Translations under genes and position numbers: made by a program
Origin: Narthecium ossifragum
Lineage: Eukaryota; Streptophyta; Magnoliopsida; Dioscoreales; Nartheciaceae
Direction of reading: 5' to 3'
DNA length: 64,000 bases
Assembly: GCA_963920575.1 (NCBI GenBank)
Contig: OY986972.1
Coordinates: forward strand, 9,870,010-9,934,009
Notes under the pieces: model-generated
The model's database searches: none
What the model saw: only the letters and a program-made list of their open reading frames with translations
What the model was told of the DNA's origin: nothing
In this document: positions 59,226 to 64,000 of the stretch, piece after piece
How the letters are laid out: each line of letters starts with the position of its first letter
How positions within the stretch are numbered: position 1 is the first letter of the stretch

Positions 59226-60166
59226 TTCTTAGTTTCTAGACACCGAAATAATGTAGCTACTAAATATGAATACTTAATTTTTATACATTATTGTTACTCG
59301 AAAATTGTACCCGAGATGGATACGTGGTCGTCAGGCACGTGAGGTGTGGCAACCGTAGCGCAATGTGATCAAAAGGATATGTGGATTCTGCCGTGCCTCA
59401 ATTAAGAAGACTTTTGATAAAAACTTAGGTCTAAGTGCAGGTAAATCTTGTTTATTTTTGTACACTACTTCTACAATAGTGATTAAACTACACCTATAGT
59501 AATTATGCTGCTTCTAAATATGATTACACTACTCCTAGAGTAATCATGCTACGCCTAGAAGATGATTATACTACTGTAACCAACATGGATGCGTTGTCGC
59601 CAGTCACGTGAGGTGTGCCAACCGTAGTGCAGCGTGATCAAAAAGATATCTAGATTCTGTTGTGCCTCAATTAAGAGGACTTTTGATAATAATAAAAAAC
59701 TTAGGTCTAGATTTTTTGTATTGTTATAGACTACTTCTACGATAGTGATTAAACTACTCCTAGAGTAATTATGCTGCTCCTAAAGATGATTATACTACTC
59801 CTAGAGTAATTATGCTACTCCTAGAAGATGATTATACTACTCCTAGAGTAATTATGCTACACTTAGAAGTGATTATGCTTCTAAAAAAGATGATTATGCT
59901 ACTCCTAGAGTACCTATACTACTCCTAGAGTCAAAGAAAGAAAGGAAAAACAAAGCAGGAAATTAACTACTTATTTCCATTGAAACCGCAACTGAAGCAT
60001 TACAGCTATGATGAAAGCTGCTAAGAGTACAAACTAGGACTATGCTAGAAGCAACTAAGGTAACAATAGTAAGAAAGAGTCTGGTTCGTTCCGGCGGTTC
60101 CTTGTTCTTCTGACTTGGAGGCTTTTATATTTCTTAGTTGTTAACTCCACATGACTATTCGCTAAC
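59226..60166. repeat. Nested tandem repeats (250 bp and about 27 bp)
   Basis: A block with ACCGTAGCGCAATGTGATCA and GTGCCTCAATTAAGAAGAC (59345-59440) recurs about 255 bp later (59605-59710). Each copy is followed by a minisatellite of CTACTCCTAGAGTAATTATG-type units, extended in the second copy to 59935. 59936-60166 is AT-rich with no gene. Confidence 0.75.
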
Positions 60167-60449
60167 TGATATGTGAGAACCCGTTCCTCTAACCTGGCTC
60201 AATCATGTAGGTTGGGGCCGTGCCCTGTTGACATGTTTTCTCGTCGAGTGTGATATGTTTGATCGCATTGTTGATTTGGAACCTCAAGGGAAATTTGGAA
60301 AATTGCACCTTGACGGTCGGATTCACACCTGCGTAGCGCACACATAGTCCTATGAATGATAATTGTGCTTGTTAGAACTTTAGGTGGGTTTGGGATCGGA
60401 AGATCCGGGCTCGGGCATGAGAGCTTGTTTCTAAGACAGCTATCAGCCC

Positions 60450-60616
60450 AGGTAGATCGATCAATCTAGGGGACAATCGATTTGTTCAGTGGATCGATGG
60501 ATCGCTCCAGAGAGCGATCGATCAGACTCGATGTCGGCACCGACGTAGACGTGTTCAGATAAGGACTTTAAACCGACTTAGTACAGACTAATCGGTATTG
60601 TTGACCGATCGATCGG
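60450..60616. repeat. Palindrome cluster in LTR J
   Basis: AGATCGATCAATCT, GCGATCGATC and CCGATCGATCGG (60605-60616, perfect 12 bp) lie just upstream of the TATA box. A second pair (GGATCGACCC and TTGGATCGATCCAA) lies downstream at about 61197-61228. Confidence 0.8.
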
Positions 60617-60621
60617 ACTCG

Positions 60622-60644
60622 GGTTCTATATGTACTTGCGAACC
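60622..60644 (+). promoter_or_regulatory. LTR J TATA box inside an inverted repeat
   Basis: GGTTC (60622-60626) and GAACC (60640-60644) flank TATATGTACTTGC. Five perfect pairs place the TATA in the loop, as in three family A copies. Confidence 0.5.
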
Positions 60645-63600
60645 GCTTTGTTTTTCTTTTTTCCTTCTTCCTTCTTCTCTCCACCGTTTGCTTCAATTCT
60701 TGAGGGAGGCTTGTTCTAGAGGCTTGAGGACGTTGGCAGCTAGTAGGGGACTTGATCCAGACTTTCCCTACATGGATTAATCATGGATTCTTCACTTAAC
60801 CTTGAGGACGTTGGTAGCGTAGAACAGTAGGATTCTTCACTTAACCTTTGATTAAGTGTTCTAGGGTGATTAGATGTTTGTTTACTTGTTTTCTTTGTGT
60901 TTGATGATGATTGTAGGCATGTGTAATATTTGATTGAAGTTTGATTGGATTTAAACCGGATTTAAGCAACTTTTCCTTGATTTATTCCCGGAATTCCTGT
61001 TTAGTTAAGACAGCCGTGTTTGAGCTTGATTATAGAGTTGTACGTGCATAATGTTAGTTGATCTTCAACATGAATGTTGTAGAACTCCGAGTCTTCTTTC
61101 CATTCCAACTGATTTTGTATTTTTCCAATTTTCTATGAATATTTGTGGTTTTTCCCGTAGCATGCGATGAGACCGATCTAAAGCTGTTTAAGCAGTGGAT
61201 CGACCCAACCTAGCTTTGGATCGATCCAAATCTGGTTGATGGGGTTTTATTGACTGTTTTTGATGATTTCGAGGCTTTCTTCGATCCGATTTTTGAGGGG
61301 ATATTTGGGTCGATAAATTAACTTAACATGATAGCTTTTCATGAATTATAACAAGACAATAGCATGCTATATAAAATTTGAACCTATATATTTATGTATT
61401 GTGTGGCTTGTGGTTGAACCAGGGGTGTCACGCTCCCTTGGGATGCGTCGAGTAAATATTCAATTATTACGTTGTTTGGTTAGCTGGAGTTGTATCCCCT
61501 TTGTAGAATTTTGGTTGACGGCTCGTGGATGCCGTCATAATGCCGAAATCTTTATTAATGTTATTCTAGATTATTTGCTTAGTCTCGTGGAAACTTGTAG
61601 GCATGTTGTGCCTACTTGCTTAATCTAGACCCTTGCTATGTTCACCCTCTTGAAGAGCTATATGATGCACCTAGCCATGTGTATTATTTTGGCATATTGT
61701 TGCTTGCCTGAAAATCTTAATTATGTGCGTGTGAGCATACATGTAATTGATTGCATTAGATACATTCCAGGCTAGGCGCGGGTGATAGGTTGATCGCCGA
61801 TCTGACGGCTCGGGTAGCTCGGATCTAGCAGTAGGACCGAGGCTGGGTAGCAAGGTCTAGGACTGAATTGTCGTGATAATCTATGTTATCAAGGTTACTG
61901 TCTAGTTGACTGCAATTACTCTGATTGAGGTGTAGAGGTCGTCTTAGGTTCCAGTCTCAGTTTCAGTAGGAGAAGTTACGTATCTCTTTGTGTCCTACCC
62001 CTAATGTTTCAGCGCCGAAGCGCTTGGTAAGAGAGTAACGACTGTTGACAGTGGAGGTCATCAAAGTGCGTGCCCTAGGGTAGGTAGTATTTGTAACGTG
62101 CGTTTTTCCCTTAGAGATGAGGTGGAACCTTGCACTTTACTGTTCTCTTCCTTTCAGTGTGACGTTGAATAGAATCTTGTTAAGCTTATCGCTCACTCCT
62201 ACCCGGACTGTGTTTTTGTAGATGCAGACGTCAGCTCTTCTTCCGTAGCACCAGTCGGAAAGACTCTTGGTGGCGCGTCGATGTCTAGAGGTGTTTGAGA
62301 ACTTGGGGTTCAGTCTTTCTTTCTGGATGATATAAATGTATAATTTCTTTCTATAAGGATTTTGAGATAGTTTTATTTATGTCTTGAGGATCAGTCTTGT
62401 ATCAGAATCTTGTCTTATATTAGAGATTATAATTCTAACCCCAGATCAATTGTTTAGTAAAGATATGTTATTTTATTATTAATCCGTCACAAATGGATTG
62501 AATAGATTTGGAACCCTCACCCCTTGAACCAAATGGGTTTTCTGGGTCGAGGTGTGACATGATAAGTCATTAAATATTCATAATTTGACCATATAATTTG
62601 CCTTTGTTAGCCCGAGAGTGTTTGTATTTGATAGTTTGTTAGTTGATTTCAGATTTAGTGATGATTGAAGATAGAAAATGGAGAAAAAGCTTAATATGCC
62701 TATATTTGCTGAAAATATGTGGCTACGCTGTCGGTTTGAAAAGAATTCACCAAAAATTTCAAAAATTTCATAAATTCCTAAAATTTTGAGTATTACTAGA
62801 AGACACTGAAATAAACAACTTTCATGTTGAAAGCTTTAACTAATTCTTTACAAAAGTTTGAGAATTATCAAGAAAACATATGCAGAAAATAAGTATCGAC
62901 AGTCAATCATTCGCCTGGACGATGTATTGGTGGCATCAGACGATCGATTGGTCACATGGACGATCGATCGGTGATACAGCAGTCCAAGTTTTAAAAACAT
63001 TAGGAATTAAACTCTACTTGAGTTGCTATCATTTTGGCTGAGTTCCAGCTTATAAAAATGGGTTTTCTGGCCGAACATTGAGGCCGAACATAGAGAGAAT
63101 TAGGGTTTTTGAAGACGATGGAGCCGAGGGGTGGATTCCTAGCCTTATTCATCGAATCTATGGCTTTCATCCCCAAAATGAGTGGCTAATTCCTCTACAT
63201 AGGGATCTCATAAAACTTTAGGATAACTTCTTTATATTTTCTAGTTTGAATCTTGTATTCTTTTTCTAAACATGATCTTATGTATTTGATTTTACTGATA
63301 ATAGACTTGATGGAACAGAATTCCCATGACGTAACTTCAGGCCTACATGATTTCTGTGATTGATTGTATAGATCTATAAGATTTTTTTATGTGATTTGTA
63401 AATACCTGATGAGATACTTTATGCTTAATGATGATAGATTGTGCTTAGTTTGCCCCGAAGACAAGTTATGCTAATCGAAGATAAAGTATGGCTTTTGAAA
63501 AACACTTACCTTCTTTCTGGGATTCATGCAAGCTTAGGAAGCTATGAATGTATAATGTTTGGATAAGAAGACAAGAACTAGAGAATACAAAACGTGAAAC

Positions 63601-63865
63601 TAAAGTGGATTGAGCAATCCCTAGTTTTTTTCTCTCATTGATTTATTTTAATCTTTTTCCATTGCTTTCTTAATTAGTTTTAATCAATTAATTTTAAAAA
63701 CCCAATAAACCCTTCTTTGCTTTAGGATTAGAGTTTTGAGATTTAATTTTTATTTCTCTGTATAAATCGAAAGTTTCCATGTGAATCGATTCCGGACTTC
63801 ATCGGTATTCTACTCTATCGTGTAGTGTTTGGATAAGGGTTTAACGACGAGACTGAGTCAATTTT

Positions 63866-63883
63866 TGGCGCCGTTGCCAGGGA
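63866..63883 (+). other. Primer-binding site of element F3
   Basis: TGGCGCCGTTGCCAGGGA, five bases after the LTR end. This is the typical Tat/Athila-type site, usually attributed to aspartate tRNA. Confidence 0.85.
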
Positions 63884-64000
63884 ATTCTTTTATGATTTTT
63901 GAAGGAGTATCGGTTGATTTTTCTCTTTACTCTTTTTCTAGGCATCTCTAGATTCTTATTTTTCTTTATTTATTTTTAGGACTTTTTCTCACAAATTTGG

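Larger units (their letters stand above)
60172..62559 (+). mobile_element. Solo LTR J
   Basis: TGTGAGAACCCGTTCC to GGGTCGAGGTGTGACA, 2388 bp, with perfect duplications TGATA (60167-60171 and 62560-62564). Intermediate between families B and D in its end sequence. The duplicated bases are the first five of the F3 LTR. Confidence 0.92.
60167..64000 (+). mobile_element. Element F3: Tat/Athila-type element, 5' end, runs off the window
   Basis: The LTR begins with TGATA (60167-60171), is interrupted by LTR J, then continues AGTCATTAAATATTC from 62565 to about 63860. The internal order matches F1 and F2 LTRs (CTTATAAAAATGGG TATA-like site near 63049, ATGAGTGGCTAA, GAATCGATTCCGGACTTCATC). A PBS follows at 63866, so this is the 5' LTR of an element whose gag/pol would lie beyond the window. 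Confidence 0.85.

Noticed and set aside
1..64000. tRNA genes
   Set aside because: I saw only primer-binding sites complementary to tRNA 3' ends, no cloverleaf with A and B boxes.

Overview
This is a repeat-dominated stretch of a flowering-plant nuclear genome, probably a monocot although the sequence alone does not settle the species. Most of the 64 kb is Ty3/gypsy LTR retrotransposon sequence stacked by repeated insertion. Target-site duplications (TSDs) of 5 bp can be read directly for twelve insertions, and they give the order of nesting. The only intact host gene I can support is a 62-residue arabinogalactan peptide on the minus strand at 53596-53784.

Layout. 1-1296 is the end of an LTR (family A). 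It lies in a third family (K, TGATGAG...), which was also split by F1, a gag/pol-less Tat/Athila-type element (1524-9479, TSD CAGAT). F1 itself carries a minus-strand family-A solo LTR (4049-6272, TSD CTTCC). 10347-12312 is host-level sequence: GC-rich blocks around an AT-rich inverted minisatellite. A solo LTR F2 follows (12313-13887, TSD AACGG). From 13953 to 52532 lies one ancient chromovirus-like element, C (TSD TGGTC). Its own gag, protease/RT, RNase H and integrase are scattered at 16293-16370, 23477-25877, 46466-47157 and 48683-50012, separated by later insertions. In the gag gap sit three solo LTRs, one inside another (B1 > A1 > A2). In the pol gap is a 20.6-kb cluster: LTR D, a minus-strand element E (30441-41340) with nearly intact gag-pro-RT, a solo LTR inside E's gag, and a truncated element I carrying a Cassandra-like 5S-rRNA-derived solo LTR. 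LTR A3 follows, holding an integrase plus LTR fragment (H). A solo LTR K2 interrupts the integrase of C.

52538-60166 is the least repetitive part: host sequence, the arabinogalactan-peptide gene, a Helitron candidate (55701-59225, containing a 200-bp assembly gap) and a minisatellite. 60167 to the window end is the 5' part of another Tat/Athila-type element (F3) with its primer-binding site at 63866, interrupted 5 bp from its start by a full LTR (J).

The most interesting signal cuts across these families. LTRs of unrelated retrotransposon families carry clusters of 12-18 bp palindromes that share a TCGA centre but have different, internally matched arms in each copy. They usually lie just upstream of a TATA box, and in several LTRs that TATA box itself sits in the loop of an inverted repeat. 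Two copies of LTR family K have different palindrome types at the same position.
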